Source: Nymphaea colorata (taxonomy: Eukaryota; Streptophyta; Magnoliopsida; Nymphaeales; Nymphaeaceae). From it: a stretch of 64,000 nucleotides of DNA. The notes under the pieces are model-generated. The model saw only the letters and a program-made list of their open reading frames with translations. It was not told where the DNA came from and made no database searches. A program made the translations under genes and the position numbers. Below are positions 13,015 through 25,476 of the stretch, piece after piece (positions within the stretch are counted from its first letter, which is position 1; each line of letters starts with the position of its first letter). The DNA lies in contig NC_045140.1 in the NCBI RefSeq assembly GCF_008831285.2, positions 15,053,796-15,117,795 of the forward strand. Reading direction: 5' to 3'.

Positions 13015-15566
13015 GTTTTTCCACCCGTAAGGCTTCCAAAAACCTGCTACAATGTACTAGAATGGATGAGAGGCTAATATAATACGCAACGATATATATA
13101 ATCACTTTTTTTCACTCAACAATCATCAAACCATGACAAACCATGCTGTCATACAATCCCTAAACGTGAACAAACCACACTCTTCACCCTAGGTGGTCTT
13201 CAACCCGACGATCGTGTCCTTAGCAAGGTGCTTTGAAGGGATTGCAGTCGGTTGATAGTGCCAATAGCTGGTTTTAGAAAGCAAATAACTCCCCTCCCAT
13301 GGATCTATAGGGTGATCCAAATGTTTACCTCCCAAGGCCTCGCTTGGAGACTCCACGTGCTCACCAAAGGTGATAACCGGCAGCAATATACGGTTGTCTC
13401 CTTCGGTATTTTCAGCAACCTCCACATCAAGGCAGCAAGTCCACTCTTCCTTAAGGTAGTTACAAGATGAAGTATGTGATCTCCAAAGGCCTCAAGTGTT
13501 CCCTCGATCAAGTCCTCCTCACGAACTCTCGATCAAGAGTATGTAACTTGGAAACAAGCAAAGGACATGCACATTCAACGATCAATCAAGGTGTAAGAAT
13601 GTAATTGGAGGTAGTGCGCTTCACCGGATCAAATGTGAACCCCAAGAGTAAAACAAGTCAATTGGGGGAGGGTAGTATTGGAGGCGGCGACACATGCATG
13701 TCTTCTTTTCCGGTGAGCTATGTTGATCGGAATCCAGCGTATGATCTCCTTCTCCGGTCAAGCAAGTGTGCTTCTCCTTAGTGCTGCAGAATATGGCTGA
13801 GTACTCATTTTTCTTGGCAATAAGATCTCGTCCAAGGTGGGTGGATCTCCTTTAGTTGTCGTTCTTTCCTTGCCTGATCAACGGTTGGGATTGGATCTCT
13901 TTTGGGGACTTGGGTCCCACCAAATGATGCATGAGATTTCATTTCTTTCTTGTTTAGGCATCTAGGTTCATTGACCCTTGCTCGATGTCCTCCTTTCCTA
14001 AAGGATATGATGAGATCAAGAGGAAAGATCAACTTTCCTTCTCGCAAGGTTCTACTTTTGGTAGGTGGCGCCTTCTCCTCCTTCCAAGTGACTGTAGTCC
14101 AGCTCGACTGGAACTCCTTCCTCAAATGTAGGTGATGGATTGGGCAAGGAAGAGATCTCCAAGATGGCGTGGATCCTTTCCTTCAAGGATGCGCAATCAC
14201 CTTCCTCAAATGTAGTTCGAGTGACCTTACGATTTGGACTCCTTCCAAATGTGGCAAAAAGGTCTTCTTGCCAAGATGTTCACCTTCCAAATGTGTGCAT
14301 AGTCTTCTTGCCAAGATGGACAATTTCCTAAACTTTAACTGCTTTGAAGGTTGACTTGCCCACACGAGTGCGACCTGTCCTCCTTCTTTAGCTGGCGCAA
14401 TCTACCTTTCACAAATGTTGGAGCTGAATAAGGAAGGTGGCGATCTTCTTCACAAAGCGCCAAATGTTGACTAAATCCTAATTCGTTAAGATTTAGGACA
14501 TTCTAAATGTGGACGCCTAGCTGCACTTTCACTGGTCCAATCTGCCCTGGCACTAGCTAAAATATAACAAATTAATTAACAAAATGCCAAGGGTAAAGTG
14601 GAAAGATATGACCGAAATTGGGGCACCGGAATGAGGTCAAAAACTGGCTGGAATTGTCCAAATGTAAACCGAAAATTAGTGCAGTGGTCAACTTTCAGGT
14701 CACAGTCCAGCGAGCTTCACTTCGATGGCCAATGGAACTCCGATTTAGCTGAAATTTGACTATGTTGTAGACAAGTTCCAGATCTTTCCAACGGTACCAA
14801 AACCACTACCAAACTCCCGGTGGATCGCCAGGAAATCGCCGTTAATCAGGCGGCACCATTGCTGGCCGCTGCTGTGCTGCGGCAAGAAAATCCCGAGTTG
14901 TTTCACCATCGATTTGACCGGTCTAGAGAACTCCGATTCCCTGATTTTTGGATATATTGTAGCTGGCTTCAATACAAATCCAACAAGCTATAGCACACTA
15001 AAAAACTCTCAAGGAATCTCGAGATATGGCTCATTTATCAGAGGTCTGTCGTTGAACTCTGCCTGCCAACCTTCGTTTTCTCCTCAATTCCTTGACTTAT
15101 AAGAAATATTTCAATAGGAAATCAACGTTCAAGGGATTCAATATCAATTTGAGATCTTCTAGGTTAGATTTCTGGTGTTAAACCCTTGCTGAAACGGCAG
15201 GAGAGTGCACCGGTGGTCTAATCTATCACTCGATCGGATAGATCTTCAAAGTAGGTTGGAATCACTTAGATCGTGCTTTCTCCTTCACGTTAGACCAACT
15301 TCTTTGGAAGTCACTGATGATCTACACTAAGTACAATAAGAGAGAAAGTTAGTTACTATAAATAACTGCCGGTGGTCGATTTGCATGTCGGATGATCCTC
15401 AACCGTTGCCACAAGTTTCAACTCTCCCTACGCACGTCCTCTTGATGTCTTTGGTCTCTAACTCCCTCCGTGATCGAAGGAGTTGCACCTAAGACGAGAA
15501 TGACGCTGCTGGTCCTTCCGGTGACGATTTCCGGTGGCTGTCCCTCTAGTTGAACCCTCAATCTCA

Positions 15567-15574
15567 CTCACACA
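15567..15574. repeat. Target-site duplication, left copy (ctcacaca)
   Basis: The eight bases ctcacaca lie immediately before the TAGGGATGTCAA terminus and are repeated exactly at 16008-16015 immediately after the other terminus. Confidence 0.9.
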
Positions 15575-16007
15575 TAGGGATGTCAACGGATCGGATTCGG
15601 ATCGGATGCATCTTTAATCATATCCGCTTTTTCGGATATTCATATATTCAGATTCGGATTCGAATTCGAATAAAGCAAAGTCATATTCTAATCCGAATCC
15701 AAAATCTGATTTTACAATCCGAATCCGATTTTTATATTTATATCCGAATCCGAATTTTGAACCGGATTTTGCCATTTTTCAAGTATTAGATAAAGGATAT
15801 TTGTCTAAAAATGAATCCGATCTCAATCCGTATCCGAATCCGATCTGATATTCATGTATATCCGAATCCGAATCCGATCGGATGTCATTTATTAAATCCG
15901 AATCCGATCCGATTTCTTAATCGGATATTAAATTTTTATCAATATCTGATTTTTTCGGATCGGATCGGTCGGATATCTGATTCAAATCGGATATATTGAC
16001 ATCCCTA
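15575..16007. mobile_element. hAT-type MITE, 433 bp, with 8-bp target duplication
   Basis: The element begins TAGGGATGTCAA and ends with its reverse complement TTGACATCCCTA, giving a 12-bp perfect terminal inverted repeat. It is flanked by an exact 8-bp direct duplication, the length expected of hAT transposases. The interior is made almost wholly of degenerate ATCCGAAT, TCCGATC and GGATTCGG words. These give long spurious frames of Ile-Arg repeats and no transposase, so it is a non-autonomous element. It sits within DNA that looks like an older LTR-element fragment, so it inserted later. Intact termini and an exact duplication argue that the insertion is comparatively recent. Confidence 0.88.
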
Positions 16008-16015
16008 CTCACACA
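16008..16015. repeat. Target-site duplication, right copy (ctcacaca)
   Basis: Exact match to 15567-15574, directly abutting the right terminus of the MITE. Confidence 0.9.
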
Positions 16016-17018
16016 AAGGCAAGCGTTCGGTGTAGTGCTCGAAACTAGCCACGCTCTAGGGACCAAAGTCTCACACACAAGATGAGAGAAACAAAACTTG
16101 AATTCAATTCCATAATGAATAATGTCTCGGTTTTCAACCTTTATAGTGTAGGTCGAACCGGTTCACACATGACTCGGGATGAGTCTAACATGAATCGAGT
16201 TTATCAAAGCAAATGCCATACTTAAGCAAATACTTATGGAAATGAATGAATCAAGAGTTTAAATGAGTAAAATCAAAATCAAATGGTTTGGGCGCAAGGC
16301 CCGCCCCTTGCTCAGGTGACGCCTGAGCTCGCCTTCAAATCTGGTCCGAATGGGCTCAAGCCCTCCATGCGCCTAGATCGCCCTAAGCTGCCTTCGAAAG
16401 ACTCCTCATGCCGAGCCCACCTTACCGGTTGATGTGCTAAGCCGGTGCTTCTAGGAAAGAGTGGCCTAGGTCTTGGTCACGATCCGCTTTGTTGATGAGT
16501 TTAACCTCACTTTGAATCCACACGCTATCTCCTGCTCTTGAGGTTTGAAAGTTAGCCTCGAATTTAGAACGCCTTCCGCCGCACTAGAAATGTTCTCCTC
16601 AAAGGTGAGTTTGAAGAACAAGGCCCTCGGCATCTGGCGTAGCCAACCCTGACGGACCACTAGGTTGGCCGGCCCGTATCATATTCTCATCTTTGCTGAA
16701 CTTCAAAGATCAACGTCCACTCGTTAGAATAGAACCTCTTCTAATGTGGATCTGGACATACCCTGATTTGGCGATATCTGATCCTTTTTAGACCCAATGG
16801 ACAAAATCTGCATTACTCCCGAACATCCGGCTCCCACTGAACCCGAAACAGTTATCCAAATCCATCCCAGTGTAAGCAAGTTCGGTCAAACTCGATCCAT
16901 TTTCACGGTCCAGATCCGCGTCGCCATTTTTCCCGACTTCACTTTGTCTTCTTCCTCCACGATTTTGTTGCAGGGAGAGGGAGGAGAGGGGGAACAGAGG
17001 GGAAGAGGCAAAGGGACA

Positions 17019-19708
17019 ATGGCGGAGGGAGGAGATTCGTTGTCTCCGTCTTGGTGGCAGAGATTCCTGGATGAGAAGAAGGAGTACTGGGGCGAGAGGC
17101 TCGCTTTCCTCGAGAACTACCGCGAGATCTACGGCCGGGAGAAGCCCCTTCCCAAATGGTCCAAATCCGACGTCGAGGAGTTCATCGACTCCGATCCTGT
17201 CAACGGCCCTCCGGTTTTCCATCTCTTTTCTTATCCTTCTTCTGTTCCTTCCATTTGCTTTCTGATTTGTGCCTTTGTGGTCGTTTCCTTTTCTACTTGC
17301 TTCAGGCTAGGGTTACTCGTATCTTTGAAGAGTGACCTGCATTATGTACGAGAATCGAGTGCTCATTCTTTTTATTCTTCGTCGTTTCTACTTCAACATT
17401 TCAATTCCTTCGGGAGTTTGACTTTCTATCTTTTTCTTTTTTTTTTCCCTTTTTCGCTTCAAAATAGAGATCACGTTACTGCTTCCTCTTCATTAGACTT
17501 TTATCCCTTCTATTTCTATTTGAAACCCTTTCAAGTCCTCGGGTTGTCTTTTGTTTGCATCGTAGGTCATCTTTTCAAGTTTTAATCGCACTTTAAAACA
17601 AGGCAAATCGTAAGCGTTCTTCAATGCACTTCGTTTCTGGACTTACAAATTTTTGTGAGTCCACACGTCATTGGTCGTCCTATATTCACTCGGCGACGTG
17701 CATTCTGTTTCGTCCTCACCTTCATTTGCCAGCCCTAGACACAAAAATGTCGACAAAATACTGCTTATTGGCGTAGGTTAGTTTCTTGAGTTGTAGACTT
17801 AGATTATCACCAAGAAACTTGATGAGATAGTTTTTTTATATTAAGGATAAAGATTTTTGTACTTTCATATGGTTTAGTTTTTTCCTTTTTCTTGTTCAAA
17901 CTTCAAGTGCAGAAATTACGATCAGTGGGTATGGAGTTCCTTCTCCTCTGCATCTTTTTATTGAAGCTTTGGTTATCGTTATGGACTATGTGATTTCTGA
18001 TTTTACCGACTTGAAACTTTTGGGAAATGGCTTGATTAAGTGCTAAATGGATTGTTTTTTGCATATCACTTTTATCTTTCTCCTTCTTAAAACTAGTGCT
18101 GCACAGAATCTCTTGGTTCTTGTCTTTTTATGTTGATTCTCAGGGTTTTATTCCTAGGCGAAGACTTCTAGCTTAGGCAAGATGATTAATTACGAGTAAT
18201 CATTTTATCGTTTAGATACTTAATTTTAAATCACTCATGGTTTTTGGTTTGAGGAACTCCTCTTTTTAGTTCGCTTGTTCTCATTGCTTTGGTTATTTAT
18301 AGTTTTACTCAACTAATCTTGTTAGAAGGTTGAAGATTGACTAGGCTTTAGGATGGTGGGATTAACATATGTTGATAATGTTGTCTTAGCATGCAGAGGA
18401 TATCGCTAAGGCAATTCTCTTAATTATTCCTTTTCATTATGTTTTATACGATTGCTCATTCTTGGCTCTCAATTTTGTCCGTTTCAGTTTCTTAGATTTT
18501 CATGTGTACAAAGGTTTTCTGAATGGGTTTTACCGGTTTTTGTTGTTCAAATTTCTTTCGGTGGAATCTCTAGTGAATTTGCTTTTTATTTAAATCTAGT
18601 GTTTTTGGTGTATTGTTCTCTTAATGCATGGATGAAGTCTTGGGTTGTAACGACATACCTGATTAATGAAATGTGAGAGATATCCTTTATAAAGCTTTGT
18701 ATTTTTATTTGTTCAGATTAATTCTTTTTTCCCTTCTCTGTTAAAGCTTAAACTTGCGCGGGAAGCTGCAAAGATATCTGCTGTTGGGAGTGTCATTGGG
18801 GCAGTATCAACTGCAGGCTTTTCTTGGAAGTATTCAAAAAGTCCACATGGTATGAAGCCCTGTTTTAATGACTGTCTGCATCTATTTAAGTGTTTTTGTG
18901 TGTACATGTCCACCGGCATGCATAAGAGAGACGTGAGAGAGAGAGAGCTAAATGTACAGGAAATGGAAGTCGAATTTTGCACTTGATTCGTAAATTACCT
19001 TTGTGTATGTTGGCACTTGGCAATTTTTAGATAAGCGTTGGTCCCATCCTTTAGCATCCCATTGTTTGTAAATTAATGTGTCGGACTTGCTTGTGTAAAA
19101 CATAGTTTCAACTCTTTTGATTGCAGCAAGCTTTTGAAGTGTTAAGTAATTCACTATGTTCTCACATCCATTGCTGATAACCATGTGGGTGAGCTGACAC
19201 GGGGATGGTTGAGATCACGAACAAACTGTGACAGATAAAAGATGGCTGTGTAAAATGCATTATGACCAAACATTAATCAAATGAGGCACAGTTTAGAACA
19301 CATTTGGTGCATCATGAGTATCTTTTACAACACTTCTGTCTCATGGTTTGTTTTGCACAACACTCGTGAGTCACAAATATCAACGATATTTTCAAAATTT
19401 GTGATAATAATGCGAGAAAAAGTAAGCACACTTATGCAATTAGGACTCCTTAACACTTAAAACCTCTTGGCTTTGTTGAAAGTTAATCCTCTATATTCTT
19501 CTTTTTGGCGTCGTTGGGTATCCAATGGGATTCACTGTTGACTGTTTATCCAGGTGCTCTGTTGTCTCTTGGATTTGGGGCAGTCGTTGGCTGGACCTTT
19601 GGTCAGGAAATTGCGAGTCATTGGTTTCAACTGTACAAGTACGATACCATGGCTGCTCAGCTCAAGTTCTTCGACTGGTGGGAGAGCAAAACCGAACGCC
19701 GTTCTTAA
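17019..19708 (+). CDS. SDH6: Succinate dehydrogenase subunit 6, mitochondrial complex II
   Basis: Plant-specific accessory subunit of complex II, expected in the mitochondrial inner membrane. Exons 17019-17213, 18747-18849 and 19554-19708 join in frame (195+103+155 nt) to 150 residues. Visible landmarks are KEYWGERLAFLENY near residue 21, the PLPKWSKSDVEEFIDSDPV segment near 43-61, then REAAKISAVGSVIGAVSTAG and GALLSLGFGAVVGWTFGQE, two Gly/Ala-rich hydrophobic stretches that could be membrane helices, and finally YDTMAAQLKFFDWWESK. Order, length and motifs match what I recall of Arabidopsis SDH6 (about 142 residues). The start is the ATG after a GA-rich leader; the open frame extends upstream to 16797 but only this ATG begins the conserved protein. 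Intron 1 is about 1.5 kb. An AATAAA lies 49 bases past the stop. Confidence 0.9.
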
Positions 19709-19756
19709 GTTGGGTAGTTGAACGGCTGATAAAACTCTGTGTGGTTTCTTTGTTCC

Positions 19757-19762
19757 AATAAA
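19757..19762 (+). promoter_or_regulatory. AATAAA poly(A) signal of SDH6
   Basis: A canonical AATAAA hexamer 49 bases downstream of the SDH6 stop codon and in the same orientation, at a suitable distance for a near upstream element of a plant poly(A) site. Confidence 0.55.
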
Positions 19763-20260
19763 AGTGACAAACTCTTGCCAAATTACATGACTTCTGTAAG
19801 TCGATTGAAATGTGCTTTTTAAGTGTTTTTCAATGCATCTTCCTCAGCCTGGTCACACTGGCAAAATTTCCTCCACCTATCAGCAGCATGTACATCTCTA
19901 TCTGGTAGATTGGGTTTGCTATTGTACCATTCCTTCTGGAGCTTATTTTATAATTTATACTTGGTGTTCTTCAAATTAGGATGCGTGAGTGGGCATCTCA
20001 GGCGAAGATGTTCGAAAGATTTGCATATTCGTTAAAAGTGAATCCAGTAATGGCTCTGATTTGGTTCTATTTGCTTTTGGATCCATAGCATCTCCTTTCT
20101 ATTTGCACGTTCGGTGAAACATGTCATTCTGGAGATGGTCCTTGTGGTTGCATTAGGATGAGATCCGCTATTGTGGTAACACCGTGGTCGCCGTTTAATT
20201 TTACGTCTGGTAGACCACGACGAAGATTATCATATTTCTTAACCAGGGATGATTGGCTTA

Positions 20261-20376
20261 CTGCCATGCTTCTGCTGTTAAAGCGTATTTCAGCCTTGAC
20301 TTTGATGAGTCTTATAGCTGCCAAGCGTCTGCTGTTAAAAGAGTGTATTTGAGTCTTGACTTTGAAACATATGACA
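20261..20376. repeat. 57-bp imperfect tandem duplication
   Basis: The segment starting 'ctgccatgcttctgctgtta' at 20261 recurs as 'ctgccaagcgtctgctgtta' at 20318; both are followed by 'gtattt..agYcttgactttga'. Two copies with several differences. Confidence 0.75.
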
Positions 20377-20725
20377 GTAACACAAGGCCACCATTCATAT
20401 TATATCTGTGTGTTTGTGTGTGCTAAATTGCATTCCACAAGTGCACCTCTGCCTGTGTGCATGGTACTGGCAGTAACCCATTCAGAGCCGCGGCATTAAA
20501 AATCTAGGTCTTTGAATGATTCATCAGAGCAACGAGGTTTTGAAACTCTTACCAGTGGTAAAAAGACTAGCTGTCCTTGCTTTTGCATTGCCTCTGCGAT
20601 CCTCAGTATAAATGCCATCTTAGACATCTATAATTCGATGAAAATATTCCCCCTTAAACAAAATGTGAATATTATGTAATATAGGATTGACAACGAACTG
20701 TCCCGCAGGCTCACGCTGAAGTGGA

Positions 20726-20729
<4 letters not shown>

Positions 20730-20762
<33 letters not shown>
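20730..20762. repeat. (TA)n microsatellite, about 33 bp
   Basis: Uninterrupted alternating TA about 1 kb downstream of SDH6. Confidence 0.95.
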
Positions 20763-20767
<5 letters not shown>

Positions 20768-22121
20768 GTATGCTATGCCAAATTTACATTAACCAGCAAT
20801 ATGGTTTGAGAGACTTTATACTAAACCAGCGGCTAATGTAAATTATAAAAACAATTTTTTTAATGTGCCTGCGCAAGCTTGAACATGTAGGTCAATAGAC
20901 ACAATTCTGGTGTAATATTTATAGGATATAGGTGCCGCTTTTCCGACCTAAGATGCGGTTCAGCAATCGATACATGGAGCTAGTCCCCGGCTTCCATCTT
21001 CATTTATGCTCGGACACGTTGCAGCCCGTTCAGCCCCAGTGCAAGTGGAGAAGCAATTATAACATAAAATTGAAACTCCACTTCGATAAACCTTCAGCCA
21101 GTAATTTTTTTCAGGAGTGGCCAAACGCTTCAAGGAACTGCAACGAAAAGGGTTGGGTTTCGTGGGTTGAATTTAGGTATGGCCAAATTAAACCCAAATC
21201 CAAACAATACATAACGCAACAAAAAATTTTCAATTTTTTTAATGTAATTTTTTTTTTTAATTCGATGAGTGGGGCGATGGCCTAGGCATCCCCCTCCCTC
21301 TGCCCCTGAGGTCAACACACACTCTCACTCTAAGCCTCTCATCATCTTTATTGTATTTTTAGTAGGACTGAATAACTGCGGCCAGCCAACCTCAATTTAG
21401 AGGTTGAACATCACCCATGTTCAGTAGCAAATGCATATGTGAGCTGGTGTAGGCAACCATACAATCCAGCATAAATTGACTTATTTATATATTAATACCT
21501 CATAGCCATTTGATCATTCATATATTAGTTGCCTCAAAAGCTAAAATTTTGATGTATAGTATTTGTCGGTAAAAAATTTCTTGCTCCACCCTGCTTTGGT
21601 CAACTAACACATATAAAGCACACGCATAAGTACCCTGGCTCTCTCCCTTTCTCGATGACTTTCCTGGACTGTAATTATCATCTAATCATGCGCACAGTTC
21701 TAAATCTAAAGTAGATTAAAGCCTCGATAAATTTGCATCCAGGTGCCCTTATTGTGAAATTAAGTGTGAATCTTTCGCATAAAAAAGGAAAACAAAACGA
21801 CGCGACACTAATTTGTTGAGGTCTTCGAGTTCTGGGTCCCATAGGAAGGTTGTCTGTACTCGACATAGGGATACAGCGTGGTCCGACCAGTTCCGTCATG
21901 GGAGAGGAGATGTCCATATTTATACGGACCATCAAACAGGAAAAATATACCATAATCTGGTTTCTATATGATCTTATATAATGACATCTTAATTATTACT
22001 TCATAAACATTTATGAACATGTTATCATCCATGGAGCATGCAAACAACAACATACGTAAGAAACCAAACTCTTCATATCCATACATACAACACGCTATGT
22101 TCATGTCCTTCCTTCATCGCA

Positions 22122-23727
22122 TCACATTTCAAGGGAGCACTCCGGGGGGAAGCCCTGAGGGAAGCGCTTGTAGTCTGTGCAGTAGTTGTAGATCATGTAG
22201 TTCTTTCTAGCCCACTGCATTTTGAGCCGTGCCCCAGCGTCCAGCGACTGCGCCCACCAGCTTTTCTGTGGGCCGTTTAAGCACGATGATCTGCCGGCGT
22301 TAGCAACGCAGGCGTCGGCGGCGAAGCCCCGGTAGGATGCTGTGAAGGGTGCCTTGGACCAGTCGATCTTTACGAGCCCGCCTCGAGTCGCCCAGTCATC
22401 TGCGTTCCAGAGGCTCGAGTAGAGCCTCATGGGTTGGTTCTTTGGGTACGGGATGCCCCTGGACTCGGCGTTATGGAACACCCTGATCGGCGTCCCGTCA
22501 ACCAAAAACCTGCGTAATATTGTCGAAGCAATTTGTGGTCAATTGGATGGAATATATATAGTTAAATTTCCTTGTCGCCCTTGAGTTAGGTTGATTCAGA
22601 GGCTCTTATTAGTTATTGAAAAGGCGTATATACAATTACGATTTCAAATATGTGCAGTTTTCATACGGGCGAAGGTGGTTTTGTGTATCAGAATATCCCA
22701 AATTAATAAAATGAGAAGACCCTTGTAAATACGGAAAAAAGTAGAAAAAAAGATAGTAAAAAAGTTAAAAGTAAAAAAAAAAACATTTCGTTTTGAAAAA
22801 TTCTCAAACTACCCTATATTTCTCCTCTTTTTCTTGGGGTGCATATATGTTTGTTTGCACCACCTCGGTGTAGGCAACTCACTCTGGTCAAAGAAACGCA
22901 ACCAGATTCAGATGTTTACAAACTCAACAGATTTTCTGACCTTTTTCCGACGTAAAAGATGCAAATAATCAAGCTCCACATCACCGGCAGCTCCTCCCTT
23001 ACATATGGTGCTCGTTCTAGTGTATATGATATGAACAAGCTTAAGCTTCTTGAAACCGACTTACATATGGATGGCCGAGCTCAGATCAATTTAAAAGACA
23101 GACCACTCTAGTTGATGATCTTAACAAGCTCAGCTTGGCTTGTAGCAGGCTCGCCGGTCGAGCATGTACATTGGGAGCGAGCCATAAGGACTCAATCTTA
23201 TCATTCTACCAAAAAAGAAGCAACTAAATATATATATATTTTTTTAAGGAAAAAAAGGCCAGACAGGAACTTACACTATCTGCAGAGGGTTCCACAGGAT
23301 GGAGTAGGTGTGGAAGTCGGCCCTTGGATCGAACCACAGGTAGAATTGTTGCTCTTTGCTCCCCTTCCCCTGTGCGAAGACGTTGGTGTGCAAGATATAG
23401 GGCTCTCCACTCAAGTTGCCTAAGAACTCGAAGTCTATCTCATCATGTGTTGGCCCTTGAGATGAAAGCTGCAATTAATTGCAGAAAAGAGTAAATATTA
23501 ACCATTTAGGTGTATCCTTTATTGATTTATTATGAATGATGTGCCTCAGTGACGGCCTTTCATCTCGCAGATGAACATCAATCTTGGAAAAAACGTTAAA
23601 CATCCAAATGATATACATGCACAGTTTAACAACAAATTTTGTGTTTTGCTCTAGTAACCAAAAAGGGAAAGACAGACTCCAAAAGCATTGGTCATGTTGT
23701 AAAGTCTGCTGGTCTGAAGCCAGAACA

Positions 23728-23815
<88 letters not shown>

Positions 23816-25398
23816 CATGTGCTAGACACTTAATGCTAGAGAGATAAGAAACAATCTCAGCCTTTCATATGTTCTAAGTCAATGGTTAGGAGAAAAAGGT
23901 GGGGCATTTTCATCTTCACATTAGTTTAATATTTTTCTTTTATTTTTTTTTCCAACCACCAATTTGGAAAAGGGTAAGGGCTGAGATTGCTCACAATCAA
24001 ACAGGTTATCTTTTTCAAATCTACACTGCTCGAAAAATAAAAAGAAAAATGTGATCAAGCATTTTCGCCATTTAGTATTAGTTCACACTTTTTTTTTTCT
24101 TCTTTTTCTCTCGACCATTGATCTAAGAAAGATTAGAAACTAAAATTGTTTGTATCCGTCTAGTATCTTTAAGTGTCTAACACCTACCAATTTATTTTTC
24201 TCTTTCTCTCTCTCTCCAGACTAAGAACATATATCAGACAAGGTTTACAAGTTGCAAACAAAGCAAGCTTAGTTACTCTAGATGTTCCTTCCTAAATTGT
24301 AACGAGACCACGAAGTTTTATTGCCTACGGATATGAAGCTGAACCAGAACGCTATTAAGCTCCGAATCTTGACGTGATACTGCAAATAAAATTTTCAGAA
24401 ATCATGTGATTCCCACTTCTCAAGAGCTTAGGTCACTTTTAGTCTGTAAACTCGATTTGACTCACGTCCAGCAATTGGAAAAAGGGGGCAGTTGAGTTTG
24501 TTGACTTGGAGGTAAGGGGGTACTACTAGCAATAATTGAGCTCCAGAGGAATTCAAATATTGGGATGCAACTTTTAAATGACCTTCAGAAAGTAGGTCAA
24601 TCAGTATATCATATAATATGCGAATGGAAGGTTCAGCCAAACAACATATAGTAACCTTATCTTATATGTACCAAAAGCTAAACCGGATTCATGTGGAGAG
24701 AATTGATAAAGTCTGGTTTATCTGATCACGGGCAACGTATAATCTTCAAGGCTCGTGATCAAGGAGTCTGCGGCTATGTTTGGAGAAAAGGCTATACGCA
24801 AGAGTTATGCTGAACTACCCGTGGTAAGAAAAATAAACTGCGCTAGCTTTTTCTCACCACCCAGTAGTAAAAGTTGCGTGTCTAAGTTCTGTGGAGGAGA
24901 ATGAGAAAAAGGTTGCTTCTCAACTGAAAGCTATGTAGATGGGACAGGTCTTCATGATGACAATGATGACTGAGAGCGATAGTGATAATACATCCTGATG
25001 ATGACATGACTGTTAGAATGATGATGATAATAATAATCGGATGATCATGTTCATGGTGGTGTTGGTAGTAGAAATTGGAAGCAATAAAGAACAAGAAGGA
25101 CGGGGAAAGGTATATAGCTCACGTAATAAGCAGTGACCGTGCCGGCTGAATTTCCGGGAACGAGTTTGATCTGCATGTCGATCTTTCCGAACAAGTACTC
25201 GTCTTTGGATTGGAAGCCGGAGCCAGAGCCCCGGTCCAGAGCAAGTGTGAGGAGACTGCCACCGCTCAGAATCTGAGCTCTTGGGCCTCCCCATGTGAGG
25301 GTCATGTCTCTGTAGAAATCAGCGCGGACACAAACGGAGAAGAGGCTCAGGCAGAGAAGGGCAAGCATAGAAATGGGAAAGTACTTCGAGAACGCCAT
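22122..25398 (-). CDS. XTH: Xyloglucan endotransglucosylase/hydrolase (GH16), three exons
   Basis: Secreted, wall-remodelling GH16 enzyme. Exons 25123-25398, 23275-23468 and 22122-22509 (276+194+388 nt) give 285 residues. The signal peptide is [20 protein letters not shown] to about residue 26. [20 protein letters not shown] and [10 protein letters not shown] precede the catalytic [11 protein letters not shown] at 100-110 (E102, D104, E106). N110-L-S is the usual N-glycosylation site beside the active site. The C-terminal XET part carries DACV, WWAQ, YNYCTD and FPPEC with four conserved Cys. Both introns are at the usual XTH positions (TAYY/LSSQG and QIV/FLVDG). Intron 1 is 1.65 kb and carries an (AC)n(AT)n tract. 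It resembles the plus-strand XTH at 41 kb much more than the XTH at 2.8-5.8 kb. The start is the only ATG preceding the signal peptide in frame with a good context and a TATA box 72 bp upstream. Confidence 0.95.
23730..23816. repeat. Compound (AC)n(AT)n microsatellite, about 87 bp
   Basis: About 31 bp of AC repeat (to 23760) runs straight into about 56 bp of AT repeat, inside intron 1 of the minus-strand XTH. Confidence 0.95.
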
Positions 25399-25469
25399 TT
25401 TTGCTTCCCTAGTGCTTTCCCTAAGAAAGGGATAATGGAGTTGTGAGGAATGACGAAGAAGAGGAGGGA

Positions 25470-25476
25470 ATTTATA
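25470..25476 (-). promoter_or_regulatory. TATA box of the minus-strand XTH
   Basis: TATAAAT on the minus strand, 72 bases upstream of the start codon at 25398. The spacing allows a short 5' leader. No other TATA-like word is closer. Confidence 0.6.

Larger units (their letters stand above)
13015..16780 (-). mobile_element. Probable decayed LTR-retroelement fragment (minus strand), non-coding
   Basis: Read on the minus strand, about 16,150 down to 14,460 has the character of an LTR plus leader: a TATAAAG-like box near 16,140, then a T/C-rich transcribed segment, a long non-coding leader, and no capsid, protease, polymerase or integrase domain. I could not pair two LTRs or find a primer-binding site, so the ends are approximate and the family (gypsy or copia) is undecided. 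It looks old and broken. A hAT-type MITE is inserted in it. 13,500-14,460 contains short recurring motifs such as 'cttgccaagatg' and 'ccttccaaatgt'. 16,280-16,640 is GC-richer and unassigned. Confidence 0.3.
19763..22121. other. Intergenic spacer between SDH6 and XTH, no gene seen
   Basis: No recognisable protein. It holds a 57-bp imperfect tandem duplication (20261-20376) and a (TA)n tract (20730-20762). A 117-codon open frame at 20932-21285 resembles no family I know and ends in low-complexity sequence. 21,300-22,100 is AT-rich and holds the 3' flank of the minus-strand XTH. Confidence 0.5.

Noticed and set aside
15550-15999. Two open frames rich in Ile-Arg repeats
   Set aside because: They are translations of the degenerate repeat inside the hAT MITE.
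16797-17018. N-terminal extension of the SDH6 frame
   Set aside because: Conserved protein starts at the ATG at 17019; the upstream part is leader sequence with no targeting features I can defend.
20932-21285. 117-codon plus-strand frame downstream of SDH6
   Set aside because: Ends in low-complexity Phe/Asn run; no recognised domain.
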